A DNA stretch of 64,000 bases from Solidesulfovibrio magneticus RS-1 (GTDB taxonomy: Bacteria > Desulfobacterota > Desulfovibrionia > Desulfovibrionales > Desulfovibrionaceae), in assembly GCF_000010665.1 (NCBI RefSeq), contig NC_012796.1:4860001-4924000 (forward strand), given 5' to 3'. The notes under the pieces are model-generated. The model did no database searches. It saw only the letters and a list, made by a program, of their open reading frames with translations, and was not told the DNA's origin. Made by a program: the position numbers and the translations under genes. Shown one piece after another: positions 27,166 to 36,320 of this stretch (position 1 is the stretch's first letter; each line of letters opens with the position of its first letter).

Positions 27166-28341
27166 ATGACTCCAACACACGACGTCGTCATCGTCGGCGC
27201 GGGGCCGGCCGGCTCCACCGCCGCCCATGTGCTGGCTTCCCGGGGCGCAAGCGTCCTGGTCCTCGACAAGGCCGAATTTCCCCGGGACAAACTGTGCGCC
27301 GGGCTGCTCACCTGGAAGGCCGTGGACGTGCTGGAGCGCGTTTTCGGCGACGCGCCCGAGGGCCTGCTCGCCTCGGGTGTTTTTAACGCCGCCCCGGCCG
27401 GCTACTGCATCCGCTTCCGCGACCACATCATCGCCCAGGGCGAGATGTTTTATCCGTTCCATCTCACCAAACGGCGGGTGTTCGACAAGCATTTAGCCGA
27501 CCGGGCGGTCAAGGCCGGGGCCGATGTGCGCCTGGGGCTGGCCGTCTCCCGCGTCGATCCGGCCACGGGCACGGTGACCACGGCCGACGGCCGGGAGTTT
27601 CGCGGCCGGTATGTGCTTGGCTGCGACGGCGTGGCCAGCGTGGTCCGGCGGGCCTGTCCTTTTGATGGGGCCAACTGGAAGGCCGGCATGGGCGGGGCGT
27701 TGGAATTTTACATCGACCGCGACGATCCGCGTCTGGCCGCGCCGGCCCATGCCGATCTGCGGGCCGAGCATCCCACGGTCTACGCCGGATTTTTGCGGGC
27801 CGGCTACGGCTGGGTGTTTCCCCATGCCGACCGGCTGGCCATCGGCATCGGCGGGCATAGCGCCCGGCATGGCCGGGAGTTTCGGGCCAAGTTCCGGGAG
27901 TTCGTGAGTTTTCTGGGGCTGCCGCCCGAGCTGGCCGACGCGGCCAAGGGGCATGGGCTGCCGTACGGCAACTACATCGAAAAGCCGTGGCATGGCCGGG
28001 TGATGCTGGCCGGCGACGCGGCCGGGCTGGTGGAGACGCTTTTCGGCGAGGGCATCTACTACGCCCTGCGCAGCGGCGAGCTGGCCGCCGAGGCGGCCCT
28101 GGCGGCGCTGACCCGGCAGGCCGATCCCCACGCCCTCTACGCCAAGGGACTCAACCGCGACATCTTGCCGGAGCTTGTCTGGTCGCGCAAACTGCGCCGG
28201 GTGCTCTACGCCAGCCAGTCCTGGGGCTTCATGCCGCTTTTGTGTTTCGTGCGCGGCGGCGGAAGGCTCTTGGCCGAAATGGTGCACGGCATCCGGTCCT
28301 ACCGTTTCCTGCTGCGCCGCGCCAAAGGCCCGGCCGTCTAA
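27166..28341 (+). CDS. Geranylgeranyl reductase-family FAD-dependent oxidoreductase
   Basis: A 391-residue flavoprotein. The FAD-binding site is VVIVGAGPAGSTAAHVLASRGA at the start, followed by KAEFPRDKLCAGLLTWKA with the family's conserved Cys, GRYVLGCDGVASVVRR, and the second FAD motif RVMLAGDAAGLVETLFGEGIYYALRSGELAA. Members reduce isoprenoid double bonds (menaquinone side chains, archaeal-type lipids, chlorophyll) or are of unknown role in sulfate reducers. The start ATG at 27166 has no good ribosome-binding site but gives the expected N-terminus. Confidence 0.88.
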   Translation: MTPTHDVVIVGAGPAGSTAAHVLASRGASVLVLDKAEFPRDKLCAGLLTWKAVDVLERVFGDAPEGLLASGVFNAAPAGYCIRFRDHIIAQGEMFYPFHLTKRRVFDKHLADRAVKAGADVRLGLAVSRVDPATGTVTTADGREFRGRYVLGCDGVASVVRRACPFDGANWKAGMGGALEFYIDRDDPRLAAPAHADLRAEHPTVYAGFLRAGYGWVFPHADRLAIGIGGHSARHGREFRAKFREFVSFLGLPPELADAAKGHGLPYGNYIEKPWHGRVMLAGDAAGLVETLFGEGIYYALRSGELAAEAALAALTRQADPHALYAKGLNRDILPELVWSRKLRRVLYASQSWGFMPLLCFVRGGGRLLAEMVHGIRSYRFLLRRAKGPAV

Positions 28342-28377
28342 CCACCGCCCGCCGACACGCTGACGCCAGACCGCATC

Positions 28378-28506
28378 CCCCCTATCGGGAGGGTCCGGGA
28401 GGGGCTGAGCCCCTCCCGGCCGCCGGAGCCGTACCGCCCCCCTTTACCCCTTTTCTATATGGGGGTCCGGGGGCCTCAGGCCCCCGGCCGCCGGAGGCAT
28501 CTTCAT
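28378..28506 (-). repeat. Two REP-like repeats in tandem, copies 6 and 7
   Basis: Both are in minus orientation. The outer unit (about 28460-28506) has GATGCCTCCGGCGGCC, GGGGGCCTGAGGCCCCC and GGACCCCC. The inner one (28378-28430) has CTCCGGCGGCC and GGGAGGGGCTCAGCCCCTCCC. The pair lies between two convergent genes. Confidence 0.8.
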
Positions 28507-28533
28507 CTTCTTTTGTCTTATCTTCTCTGCCAA

Positions 28534-29601
28534 TTACCCATCGCCACGCCCGTCGCCGCAGATGGTGAAGCGCAGGCGTTTTTTCTCCTTCACTTCTTCC
28601 CAGGTCGGCTCCTGCCAGGGGATGGCGGTCTGGCGCGACGGCCTGACGATGACGTGGCCGCCCGGGTAGCCGGCCACGTCCACGCGCACCGGGCCGTCGC
28701 TGTTGCGGGCTTTGGGGTTGAAGGAGGCGAGAAAGGCGGCGGCGGCGGCCACGGCCCCGTCGTCCCAAACCGCGCCGGGCAATTTGCGGGCCACGCCCAG
28801 GGGGCCGGGCAGGTCGCGCACCTTGAAGAGCAGATCGTCGGGGCCGGCCTCGCGCTCCAGGGCCGTGTTGTCGGCCTGGTTGCGGCCAATTGCCAGCCAG
28901 TGGTCGCCGGCCCAAAACTGGCGACCGATGTTGGCCAGGTCGAAATCGGTGGGGCGCGGCGTGGTGCTGTGCATGAAAAGCGGGAAAAACCGCTTGGCCG
29001 AGGGCTGTTCGGTGAGCAGGCAGCCGCCGGCCGGGGTGGGAATTTCGGTCAGCCCATAGTGTTCGGCCAGGGCCATCTGGTCCTTGCGGCCGCGACCGTT
29101 CATGGAAAAGAGTTTTTCGCGGTCGACCAGGCCGCTTTTTTCGGCGTCGGATTCGGGCAGGCGTTTGGCGCACAGCGGCCGCAGCAGGATGCCCTTGGTC
29201 CCGGAGTCGCGGATGATGATGTTGAGGGCGTCGATGCGCTGGGACATGGGGCGCTGGCCCACCACCTCGCCGGAGATGATGAAGCTCGCGCCGTAGTCGG
29301 CGAGCATGGCCTTGGCCCGGCGCAGCATGAGGATCTTGCAGTCCACGCAGGGATTGAGGAACTTGCCCAGGCCATGGACCGGGCCGGCCGAGAGCATGGC
29401 GACGTACTCTTCGGCAACGTCCACCGGGATGATGTCGAGGCCGTAGATGGCGCGCCAGTGGTCGATTTTGTGAGGCTTGCCGAAATAGGGGCTGACGAAA
29501 TGCAGGCACAGGACGTCGAGGCCTTGGGCGGCGATGGTCTTGGCGGCCAGTATGCTGTCGAGGCCCCCGGAGAAAAGGGCCAGGGCGTGGTAGGATTTCA
29601 T
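28534..29601 (-). CDS. PP-loop ATPase of the ThiI/MnmA tRNA-thiolation type
   Basis: A 355-residue protein opening with ALALFSGGLDSILAAKTI, the SGGxDS pyrophosphatase loop of N-type ATP-dependent tRNA sulfurtransferases. NPCVDCKILMLRRAKAML and SGEVVGQRPMSQR follow, as in MnmA-like and ThiI-like enzymes. After residue 200 comes a segment with GGCLLTEQPSAKRF and a C-terminal domain (LLFKVRDLPGPLGVARKLPGA, then VAGYPGGHVIVRPS) resembling an NFACT/DUF814-type RNA-binding module. The likely role is thiolation or another modification of tRNA using an activated nucleotide. No clear ribosome-binding site. I cannot choose between MnmA and ThiI function. Confidence 0.75.
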   Translation of the reverse strand: MKSYHALALFSGGLDSILAAKTIAAQGLDVLCLHFVSPYFGKPHKIDHWRAIYGLDIIPVDVAEEYVAMLSAGPVHGLGKFLNPCVDCKILMLRRAKAMLADYGASFIISGEVVGQRPMSQRIDALNIIIRDSGTKGILLRPLCAKRLPESDAEKSGLVDREKLFSMNGRGRKDQMALAEHYGLTEIPTPAGGCLLTEQPSAKRFFPLFMHSTTPRPTDFDLANIGRQFWAGDHWLAIGRNQADNTALEREAGPDDLLFKVRDLPGPLGVARKLPGAVWDDGAVAAAAAFLASFNPKARNSDGPVRVDVAGYPGGHVIVRPSRQTAIPWQEPTWEEVKEKKRLRFTICGDGRGDG

Positions 29602-29869
29602 GGGGCGTAGCTAAAGCCTCGCCGGAAGGAAGGCAAGGGGCGCGGCGGGAGTCGCCTTAGTTGGGCGCGTGTTTGTGTCCGCCAGGGCGGGGCCGAGACT
29701 GGAAGCGGACGGCTTGCGGCCGGCGGCCCTTGTAATGCGCGTATCGACAGGCTATCCGGGCCTTGGGGCATGTCTGGCGCGCGGGCAGGACGTCGTCCCG
29801 CCAACGCCGTGGAACGCGCCGGAGAGCCGCCCCGACGGGCCATTTCCGCCTGGCGCAAAGAGGTCTGGG

Positions 29870-30295
29870 ATGCCGGAAGACATTCGCTGGAAACAGCGGT
29901 TCGACAACTATCTGCGGGCCCTTGCCGCCCTGTCCGACGCGGCGGCCCTGGCCCGGACGCGGCCGCTGACGCCCCTGGAAGAACAGGGCGTGATCCAGGC
30001 CTTCGAGTTTACCCATGAACTGGCTTGGAACGTCTTGAAGGACTATCTGGAATACCAGGGCGTCGGGAACATCATCGGCTCCCGGGGGGCCGTGCGCGAG
30101 GCCTTTCGCAATGGCCTGCTGGCCGACGGCGAAGCCTGGATGCTGATGATCCGGGACCGCAATCTCTCGTCCCACACTTACGACCAGCAGACCGCCCGGG
30201 AGATCGTCGGGCGGGTGCTGGCCGAGCACCATCCCGCTTTTGCGGACATGGCCCGAAAATTCCGCGCCCTGTACGACGACGCAGGAACCGCGTGA
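29870..30295 (+). CDS. HEPN-type nucleotidyltransferase substrate-binding protein (toxin-antitoxin pair)
   Basis: A 141-residue all-helical protein of the HI0074 family. It starts MPEDIRWKQRFDNYLRALAAL, and the core is TPLEEQGVIQAFEFTHELAWNVLKDYL followed by SRGAVREAFRNGLL and MIRDRNLSSHTYD. The RNLSSHTY segment corresponds to the Rx4-6H site of HEPN ribonucleases. AGAGG six bases upstream supports the ATG at 29870. Its stop overlaps the start of the next gene (TGATG), the standard arrangement of HEPN/MNT toxin-antitoxin modules. Which partner is the toxin, and whether it is active, cannot be read here. Confidence 0.87.
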   Translation: MPEDIRWKQRFDNYLRALAALSDAAALARTRPLTPLEEQGVIQAFEFTHELAWNVLKDYLEYQGVGNIIGSRGAVREAFRNGLLADGEAWMLMIRDRNLSSHTYDQQTAREIVGRVLAEHHPAFADMARKFRALYDDAGTA

Positions 30296-30615
30296 TGCCG
30301 TTCGGACTTGGCGAGCAGACGCTGGCGCGCATACGCGCCGTACTGGCGGCGCATCCCGCCGTGGAACAGGCGGTGCTGTACGGATCGCGGGCCAAGGGCA
30401 CGCACAAGCCCGGCTCGGACATCGACCTGACCCTTTGCGGCGAGGCCCTCACCCCCAGGGAGTTAAGCCGCATCGCCGAAGCCCTCGACGCCCTCGACCT
30501 GCCTTACGTCATTGATCTTTCCGCCTTTGGCCAGTTGCATCACGCCGCCCTGCGCGAACACATCGAACGTGTTGGCGTCGTGATTTACGCCCGCACCCCC
30601 GACGGCGGCAGCTGA
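30295..30615 (+). CDS. MNT-type minimal nucleotidyltransferase (antitoxin of HEPN/MNT pair)
   Basis: A 106-residue minimal nucleotidyltransferase. The catalytic motif is LYGSRAKGTHKPGSDIDLTL (GSx10-12DxD), and a third acidic residue lies in the strand around LPYVIDLSAF. In characterised pairs the enzyme adds nucleotides to its HEPN partner and silences it. Its ATG shares one base with the stop of the HEPN gene, so translation is coupled. recA follows after 130 bases with its own promoter. Confidence 0.88.
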   Translation: MPFGLGEQTLARIRAVLAAHPAVEQAVLYGSRAKGTHKPGSDIDLTLCGEALTPRELSRIAEALDALDLPYVIDLSAFGQLHHAALREHIERVGVVIYARTPDGGS

Positions 30616-30674
30616 CCGGCGGCCGGGGATTCCAAGCGGCCGCGTCCGCCCTGCCTCCCCCCGCGCCGCCTTGG

Positions 30675-30703
30675 TTGCCGGGCGGCAGGCTATTTGCTAC
30701 TAG
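30675..30703 (+). promoter_or_regulatory. Candidate sigma-70 promoter of recA
   Basis: TTGCCG, 17 bases, then TACTAG, 42 bases before the recA ATG. I see no palindrome I could call a LexA box here. Confidence 0.5.
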
Positions 30704-30745
30704 GTCGCTCTTGCGCCCAAACACCATTGCCAGGAGCACGGCGAC

Positions 30746-31813
30746 ATGGCCAAAAAGCCCGCTTTAAGCCCCCAAGAGTTCCGCAGCGAAGCCCTCGCCA
30801 CCGCGCTCACCACCATCGAGCGCAAACACGGCCAGGGCGCCGTCATGCGCCTGGAAGATTCCGCCCATGTGAAAATCCCGGCCATCCCCACCGGCTCCAT
30901 CGGCCTCGATCTGGCCCTGGGCATCGGCGGCATCCCCAAGGGCCGCATCACCGAAATTTACGGCCCGGAATCCTCGGGCAAGACCACGCTGGCCCTGCAT
31001 ATCATCGCCGAATCCCAAAAGCTCGGCGGCACCGCCGCCTTCATTGACGCCGAACACGCCCTCGACGTCAACTACGCCCGGCGTCTGGGCGTCAACACCC
31101 CGGAAATGCTCATCTCCCAGCCCGACTTCGGCGAGCAGGCCCTGGACATCGCCGATCTCCTCGTGCGCTCCGGAGCCGTGGACGTGGTCGTCATCGACTC
31201 CGTGGCCGCGCTCATCCCCCAGGCCGAACTCGAAGGCGAAATGGGCGAAACGCAGGTCGGCGGACAGGCCCGGCTCATGTCCCACGCCATGCGCAAACTC
31301 ACCGGCACCATCCACAAGTCGCAGACCTCGGTCATCTTCATCAACCAGATCCGCATGAAGATCGGCATGACCGGCTACGGCAGCCCGGAAACCACCACCG
31401 GCGGCAACGCGCTCAAATTCTACGCCAGCGTGCGCCTGGACATCCGCCGTATCCAGACGCTCAAGGACAAGGAAGAAACCTACGGCAGCCGCTGCCGGGT
31501 CAAGGTCGTCAAGAACAAGGTCGCGCCGCCCTTCCGTGAAGCGCTGTTCGATATCCTCTACGGCACCGGCGTGTCCCGCGAAGGCGAACTCATCGACATG
31601 GGCGTCGAAGCCGGCATCGTCGACAAGTCCGGCGCCTGGTTCGCCTTCGGTTCCGAACGCCTGGGCCAGGGCCGCGACAACGTGCGGGCCTTCCTGCAGG
31701 AACACACCGACATCCGCGACCAGATCGAAGGTAAACTGCGCGAACACCTCGGCTTCGCCGAATACGTGCCGCCGCCTTCGCCCGAGGTGATGGAAGAAGA
31801 AGACGGGATGTAG
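30746..31813 (+). CDS. recA: Recombinase RecA
   Basis: A 355-residue protein of normal RecA length. Walker A is [15 protein letters not shown] near residue 73, Walker [13 protein letters not shown], and the L2 loop region is [17 protein letters not shown]. It forms filaments on single-stranded DNA for homologous pairing and stimulates LexA self-cleavage. AGGAG nine bases before the ATG sets the start. The acidic C-terminus ([10 protein letters not shown]) is typical. alaS follows on the same strand 340 bases downstream, but repeats separate them. Confidence 0.98.
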   Translation: MAKKPALSPQEFRSEALATALTTIERKHGQGAVMRLEDSAHVKIPAIPTGSIGLDLALGIGGIPKGRITEIYGPESSGKTTLALHIIAESQKLGGTAAFIDAEHALDVNYARRLGVNTPEMLISQPDFGEQALDIADLLVRSGAVDVVVIDSVAALIPQAELEGEMGETQVGGQARLMSHAMRKLTGTIHKSQTSVIFINQIRMKIGMTGYGSPETTTGGNALKFYASVRLDIRRIQTLKDKEETYGSRCRVKVVKNKVAPPFREALFDILYGTGVSREGELIDMGVEAGIVDKSGAWFAFGSERLGQGRDNVRAFLQEHTDIRDQIEGKLREHLGFAEYVPPPSPEVMEEEDGM

Positions 31814-31837
31814 AGCCGTAAATTTAGAAGAGAAGAG

Positions 31838-32062
31838 TGCCTCCGGCGGCCGGGAGGGGGTAACCCCCTCCCGGACCCTCCCTGAAAGGGGGTTTACGGG
31901 GGCGGGCGTTGCTCCGTAGGCGGCCGGACGCGTTAAAAGCCGGTTGGTTCTAAAGCCGGTCGATCACCAACGGCGGTCGCGCACATATTTCACCCCCTTG
32001 CGGGGGTTCGGGGGGATCATCCCCCCGATGGGGAGGGTCCGGGAGGGGCAAAGCCCCTCCTG
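31838..32062 (+). repeat. REP-like repeats in the recA-alaS spacer, copies 8 and 9
   Basis: The first unit (31838-31895) is intact: GTGCCTCCGGCGGCC, GGGAGGGGGTAACCCCCTCCC, GGACCCTCCCTGAAAGGGGG. The second (about 31993-32062) is degenerate and rearranged, with GGGGGGATCATCCCCCC and GGGAGGGGCAAAGCCCCTCC. The rest of the 340-base spacer shows no gene. Confidence 0.75.
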
Positions 32063-32155
32063 GCTCTTCGTCTTGCAGCTGACAACAAAGCTATCGAGGA
32101 AGATGCGGGGGATGCGTCCTTTGGTCTTCCATCCCCATGCGGAGGCATACATACA

Positions 32156-34798
32156 ATGATGACGGCAACCGAGATTCGCGCCAAGTTTCTGGAATATTTC
32201 GCGTCCAAGGGTCATCAGGTCGTGGCGTCCTCGCCGCTGGTGCCGCGCGAAGACCCCACGCTCCTGTTCACCAACGCCGGCATGGTGCAGTTCAAGAAGG
32301 TGTTCCTGGGCCAGGACAAGCCCGGCTACTCCCGGGCCACCACCTCCCAGAAGTGCCTGCGCGTGGGCGGCAAGCACAACGACCTGGAAAACGTCGGCCG
32401 CACCGCCCGCCACCACACCTTTTTCGAGATGCTCGGCAACTTCTCCTTTGGCGACTACTTCAAGGAAGACGCCATCACGTTCGCCTGGGAATTTCTCACC
32501 GAGGTGATCGGCCTGGACAAATCGCGCCTCTACGCCACGGTCTACCTCGACGACGACGAGGCCCACGGGCTGTGGAAAAAGATCGCCGGCCTGTCCGACG
32601 AACGCATCTTCCGCCTGGGCGAGAAGGACAACTTCTGGTCCATGGGCGACACCGGCCCCTGCGGCCCCTGCTCGGAAATCATGTACGACCGGGGCGAGGA
32701 AGTGGGCTGCGGCCCGAACTGCGGCATCGGCACCTGCGACTGCGACCGCTACCTCGAAATCTGGAACCTCGTGTTCATGCAGTTCGACCAGATCGAGCCC
32801 GGCAACCGCGTGGCCCTGCCCCGGCCGAGCATCGACACCGGCATGGGCCTGGAACGCATCGCCGCCGTCGTCCAGGGCGTGCACTCCAATTTCGACATCG
32901 ACCTGTTCCAGACCATCATCAGCTCGGCCGCCCAGATCGCCGGGGTGACCTACGGCGACAACGACGAGCACGACACCGCCCTGCGCGTCATCGGCGACCA
33001 CAGCCGCTCGGTGGCCTTCCTTTTGGCCGACGGCGTCATGCCCTCCAACGAGGGCCGGGGCTACGTGCTGCGCCGCCTGATCCGCCGGGCCTTGCGGTTC
33101 GGGAAATTGATCGGCCTGTCCGATCCCTTCCTCTACAAGACCGCCGGCGTGGTGGTGGACGTCATGGGGCCGGCCTATCCCGAGCTGGTCGCCAGCCGCG
33201 AATTCATGGAACGCGTGGTGCGCGAGGAAGAAGAACGCTTCGGCGTCACCCTCGACAAGGGCCTGGCCATCCTGGCCGAGGAACTCGACCGCATGGCCGC
33301 TGCCGGCGAAACCACCATCACCGGCGAATTCGCCTTCAAGCTCTACGACACCTACGGATTTCCGCTGGACATCGTCAACGACGTGGCCGGCAAGCGCGGC
33401 ATGGCCGCCGACGAGGACGGGTATCGGGTCTGCATGGCCGAGCAGAAGGCCCGGGCCAAGAAAGCCTGGAAGGGTTCGGGCGAGACCGACCCGGCCGTGC
33501 TGTTCCTGGAGCTGCTCGAATCCGGCATGAAGTCCCGGTTCACGGGCTACACCGAGCTGACCGCCAAAAGCCGCGTCAACGCGCTCATTTCCGCCGAAGG
33601 CCAGGCTGTTGAGCGCCTCATTGCCGGCGAGACCGGCTACATGGTCTCGGCCGTGACGCCCTTTTACGGCGAATCCGGCGGCCAGGCCGGCGACGTCGGC
33701 ACAGTAACGACGCTCACCGGCGACGTGGCCGTGCTGGGCACCATGAAAGCCGGGCCGGAACTGACCGCCCATCACATCCAAGTCCAAAAAGGCGAGATCC
33801 TGCTCGATCAGGAAGCCGAGCTGGTCGTGGACGCCGCCGTCCGCGCCGCCACCGCCCGCAACCATACCTGCACCCACCTGCTCCACAAGGCGCTCAAAAA
33901 CGTCCTTGGCGGCCACGTCAACCAGGCCGGTTCGCTGGTCACCCCGGACCGCCTGCGCTTCGACTTCTCCCACGTCTCGGCCATGACCGCCGAAGAGCTG
34001 GCCAGGGTCGAGGACGAGGTCAACGCGGCCATCCTGCTGGACGCGCCGGTGGTTGTTGAAGAACTCGGCATCGAAGCCGCCCGGGCCAAGGGAGCCACCG
34101 CCCTTTTCGGCGAGAAATACGGCGACGTGGTACGCGTGGTCGAAGTGCCGGGCGTGTCCATGGAACTGTGCGGCGGCACCCACATCGGCGCCACCGGCCA
34201 GGCCGGCAGCTTCTACATTCTCTCGGAGTCCGGCGTCGCGGCCGGCACCCGCCGCATCGAGGCGGTCACGGGCGTAAACGCCCTGCGCCACGTGCGCGAG
34301 ATGCGCGGCGAACTCGATGAGGCGCTCAAAACCGTCAAGGCCAAGCCGGGCGAACTCGGCGCGCGCGTCAAGAAGCTGCTGGATGAGATCAAAGCTCTGG
34401 GCAAGGACAAGGAACAGCTGGCCGCCAAGCTGGCCTCGGGCCAGGGTCGCGACCTCATGGCCGGCCTTGAGGAGATCGGCGGCGTCAAGGTCCTGTGCGC
34501 CCGGGTGGACGCCCCCAGCGTCAAGGCCATGCGCGAGGCCATGGACGATCTGCGAAGCAAACTGCCCTCCGGCGTCGTGGCCATCGCCTCGGAGCAGGAA
34601 GGCGGCAAGGTGAGCCTGATCGTGGCCGTCAGCAAGGACCTCCACGACCGCTTCACCGCCCCGACGCTCATCAAGGACGCCGCGGCGGCCGTCGGCGGCT
34701 CCGGCGGCGGCCGTCCCGACATGGCCCAGGCCGGCGGCACGAACCCGGCCGGCATCGACGAAGCCTTGGCCAAGGTCAAGGCCGCTGTGGCGGGGTAA
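32156..34798 (+). CDS. alaS: Alanine--tRNA ligase
   Basis: An 880-residue class II synthetase that charges tRNA-Ala and edits mischarged Ser and Gly. The N-terminus ([21 protein letters not shown]), [15 protein letters not shown] and the [19 protein letters not shown] block form the aminoacylation core. The editing domain has [11 protein letters not shown] and the zinc-site [10 protein letters not shown], both intact. The C-terminal oligomerisation domain ends in the usual Gly-rich [20 protein letters not shown] lies ten bases before the first ATG; a second ATG follows immediately. Confidence 0.98.
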   Translation: MMTATEIRAKFLEYFASKGHQVVASSPLVPREDPTLLFTNAGMVQFKKVFLGQDKPGYSRATTSQKCLRVGGKHNDLENVGRTARHHTFFEMLGNFSFGDYFKEDAITFAWEFLTEVIGLDKSRLYATVYLDDDEAHGLWKKIAGLSDERIFRLGEKDNFWSMGDTGPCGPCSEIMYDRGEEVGCGPNCGIGTCDCDRYLEIWNLVFMQFDQIEPGNRVALPRPSIDTGMGLERIAAVVQGVHSNFDIDLFQTIISSAAQIAGVTYGDNDEHDTALRVIGDHSRSVAFLLADGVMPSNEGRGYVLRRLIRRALRFGKLIGLSDPFLYKTAGVVVDVMGPAYPELVASREFMERVVREEEERFGVTLDKGLAILAEELDRMAAAGETTITGEFAFKLYDTYGFPLDIVNDVAGKRGMAADEDGYRVCMAEQKARAKKAWKGSGETDPAVLFLELLESGMKSRFTGYTELTAKSRVNALISAEGQAVERLIAGETGYMVSAVTPFYGESGGQAGDVGTVTTLTGDVAVLGTMKAGPELTAHHIQVQKGEILLDQEAELVVDAAVRAATARNHTCTHLLHKALKNVLGGHVNQAGSLVTPDRLRFDFSHVSAMTAEELARVEDEVNAAILLDAPVVVEELGIEAARAKGATALFGEKYGDVVRVVEVPGVSMELCGGTHIGATGQAGSFYILSESGVAAGTRRIEAVTGVNALRHVREMRGELDEALKTVKAKPGELGARVKKLLDEIKALGKDKEQLAAKLASGQGRDLMAGLEEIGGVKVLCARVDAPSVKAMREAMDDLRSKLPSGVVAIASEQEGGKVSLIVAVSKDLHDRFTAPTLIKDAAAAVGGSGGGRPDMAQAGGTNPAGIDEALAKVKAAVAG

Positions 34799-34807
34799 CA
34801 AGAGGAA

Positions 34808-34862
34808 GAATGCCTCCGGCGGCCAAAGGGGCTGAGCCCCTTTGGAAACCCCACCGGGGGAA
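34808..34862 (+). repeat. REP-like intergenic repeat, copy 10
   Basis: AATGCCTCCGGCGGCC, AAAGGGGCTGAGCCCCTTT, then GGAAACCCCACCGGGGG. It starts ten bases past the alaS stop. Confidence 0.8.
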
Positions 34863-34887
34863 GTGGATAGTTTGAGGCCAGTTGGCC

Positions 34888-34925
34888 AAAAAAGGCGGCT
34901 TCGCAAGGGGCCGCCTTTTCGTTTT
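34888..34925 (+). terminator. Terminator after alaS
   Basis: AAAAAAGGCGGC, a short loop, then GCCGCCTTTTCGTTTT. The stem is closed by A/T runs on both sides. Confidence 0.85.
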
Positions 34926-34991
34926 GGCTGATTCGTGGCAGCGTCAGCGCCGGATAAGCAACGCCATTCCCAGATGACAGGACGGTGTCCC

Positions 34992-35666
34992 ATGAAGCTG
35001 ATCGACCTGAACACCTGGCCCCGCCGGGAGCATTTTGCCTTTTTCCAGTCCCGGCGAAACCCCTGCGTTGCGGTCACCGCGCCGGTTAGCGTGGAGAACT
35101 TGTTGCGCTTTCGCCAGCAGTGTGGCGACGGAAAGCCGCGCCTGTCGGACTGCGTCTATTACGCCATCATGCGCAGCGCCAACGCCGTGCCGGAACTGCG
35201 CCAGCGGCTAGTGGATTTACGTCCCGTGGAATTCGCCCAGGTGGACGCCGCCTTCACTTACCAGCCCAAGGGCCGCGACCTGCACGCCAACTGCGTCGCC
35301 GCCTACGACGCCTCCTTCGCGCGCTTCCGCCAGACCATGGAGGCGGCACGACAGGCGGCCGACGCCGCCCCGACCCTGACGCCCCCGGGCGGCGAAAGCC
35401 AAGGGCTCATCTATATGACCAACCTGCCCGACGTGGCCTTCACGGCCCTGTCCAATCCCTGGGACGATCCCTGGCGCGACTCCGTGCCGCGCGTGGCCTT
35501 CGGCAAGATCGACCCGAGCCGCCTGACCATGCCCGTGGCCCTGGAAGCCCTGCACAGCTTCGTGGACGGCCGCCATGTGGGGGAGTTTTTCGGGGGGATT
35601 GAGGCGGTGATGGCCGAGCCTGAGAGGGTGTTTGGAGGAGAAGCCTCCGGCGGCCAAAGGGGGTGA
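34992..35666 (+). CDS. Chloramphenicol acetyltransferase-like protein
   Basis: A 224-residue protein of the CAT family, close to the usual 210-220. It starts MKLIDLNTWPRREHFAFF, matching CAT N-termini. The catalytic histidine lies in LHSFVDGRHVGEFF, equivalent to the HHxxxDG motif with the first His replaced by Leu and the catalytic one kept. Chromosomal relatives may acetylate other hydroxyl compounds, so resistance should not be assumed. The last residues (EASGGQRG) are encoded by a REP-like repeat that supplies the stop codon. Monocistronic, between two terminators. Confidence 0.87.
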   Translation: MKLIDLNTWPRREHFAFFQSRRNPCVAVTAPVSVENLLRFRQQCGDGKPRLSDCVYYAIMRSANAVPELRQRLVDLRPVEFAQVDAAFTYQPKGRDLHANCVAAYDASFARFRQTMEAARQAADAAPTLTPPGGESQGLIYMTNLPDVAFTALSNPWDDPWRDSVPRVAFGKIDPSRLTMPVALEALHSFVDGRHVGEFFGGIEAVMAEPERVFGGEASGGQRG

Positions 35667-35692
35667 CCCCCTTTGGAAACCCCGAATGGGGA
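35641..35692 (+). repeat. REP-like repeat overlapping the end of the CAT-like gene, copy 11
   Basis: GAAGCCTCCGGCGGCC, AAAGGGGGTGACCCCCTTT, then GGAAACCCCGAATGGGG. The TGA inside the palindrome is the stop codon of the CAT-like gene. Confidence 0.8.
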
Positions 35693-35752
35693 AGGACGGT
35701 GGTGAGTTATTGCGATCTACTTGAGGATGGTGCGGGGCCGGAAAGGCCCCGG

Positions 35753-35787
35753 AAAAAGGCGGCTCCCTGACGGGGCCGCCTTTTGTA
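35753..35787. terminator. Bidirectional terminator between the CAT-like and hicB genes
   Basis: AAAAAGGCGGC, a 10-base loop, then GCCGCCTTTTG. Convergent genes share it. Confidence 0.8.
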
Positions 35788-35798
35788 TGGCGACGGGT

Positions 35799-36158
35799 CT
35801 ATCGCCCCCCGGCCTGCCGGCGGCCGAGGCCTTCGGCCAGCAGCGCCACGGCCAGGGTGTTCATGCTGACGCCCTCCACGGCGGCCTGCCGGGCCAACCG
35901 GGCATGAAGGCTCTTGGGCACGCGGGTGCGAAACTCGCCGGTCTTGTTCGGCCCCTGCCCCGGTTCGGGCACGGCGTCGCCCCATTTTCGGGCAGCATCG
36001 ATCCAGGCCTTTTCAGCGTCCGCGCCGTTGGCAATGGCCTCTTCGACGGTCGCGCCATCGGACATACAGCCGGGCAGATCAGGAAAAGTGATGAGGTAGC
36101 CCGGGCCGTCGTCTTCATCAAGCAATGTTATTTCGAATGGATAGCGAGGAGTTTCCAT
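35799..36158 (-). CDS. HicB-family antitoxin-like protein (orphan)
   Basis: A 119-residue protein with two parts. The N-terminal HicB fold reads YPFEITLLDEDDGPGYLITFPDLPGCMSDG (in two pieces) followed by ATVEEAIANGADAEKAWIDAA. The C-terminal ribbon-helix-helix DNA-binding part is FRTRVPKSLHARLARQAAVEGVSMNTL. Such proteins neutralise HicA RNases and repress their own operon. No hicA is visible on either side: upstream is a type-B hairpin repeat and pyrF, downstream a terminator. AAGGAG before the ATG at 36158 fixes the start. Either an orphan remnant or a stand-alone HicB-like regulator. Confidence 0.85.
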   Translation of the reverse strand: METPRYPFEITLLDEDDGPGYLITFPDLPGCMSDGATVEEAIANGADAEKAWIDAARKWGDAVPEPGQGPNKTGEFRTRVPKSLHARLARQAAVEGVSMNTLAVALLAEGLGRRQAGGR

Positions 36159-36231
36159 CACCGGGCTCCTTAGGTCGCGGCATCGACAAGGGCCAGGAAG
36201 TCGCTCCACGCCCGTCTCCAACCACCCCCTT

Positions 36232-36312
36232 GAAAAGTTTTTGGGGAAGGAGAGGGGGGCGCGGGGGGAGAGGGAACCCCTTTTTTCAAAAAGGGGTTCC
36301 CTCTTCCCCCCG
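36232..36312. repeat. Long hairpin repeat (type B), copy 2
   Basis: AAAAGTTTTTGGGGAAGG at the left leads to a stem-loop with arms GGGAACCCCTTTTT and AAAAAGGGGTTCCC. The same order as at 16577-16656, with small changes in both arms that keep pairing. It lies between pyrF and hicB. Confidence 0.7.
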
Positions 36313-36320
36313 CACTCGCG

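Noticed and set aside
31964-35077. A 1,037-codon minus-strand frame opposite alaS
   Set aside because: Antisense shadow of alaS with biased composition and no domains.
35799-36158. A complete HicAB toxin-antitoxin system
   Set aside because: Only the HicB partner is present. No small HicA-like double-stranded-RNA-binding frame exists within several hundred bases.
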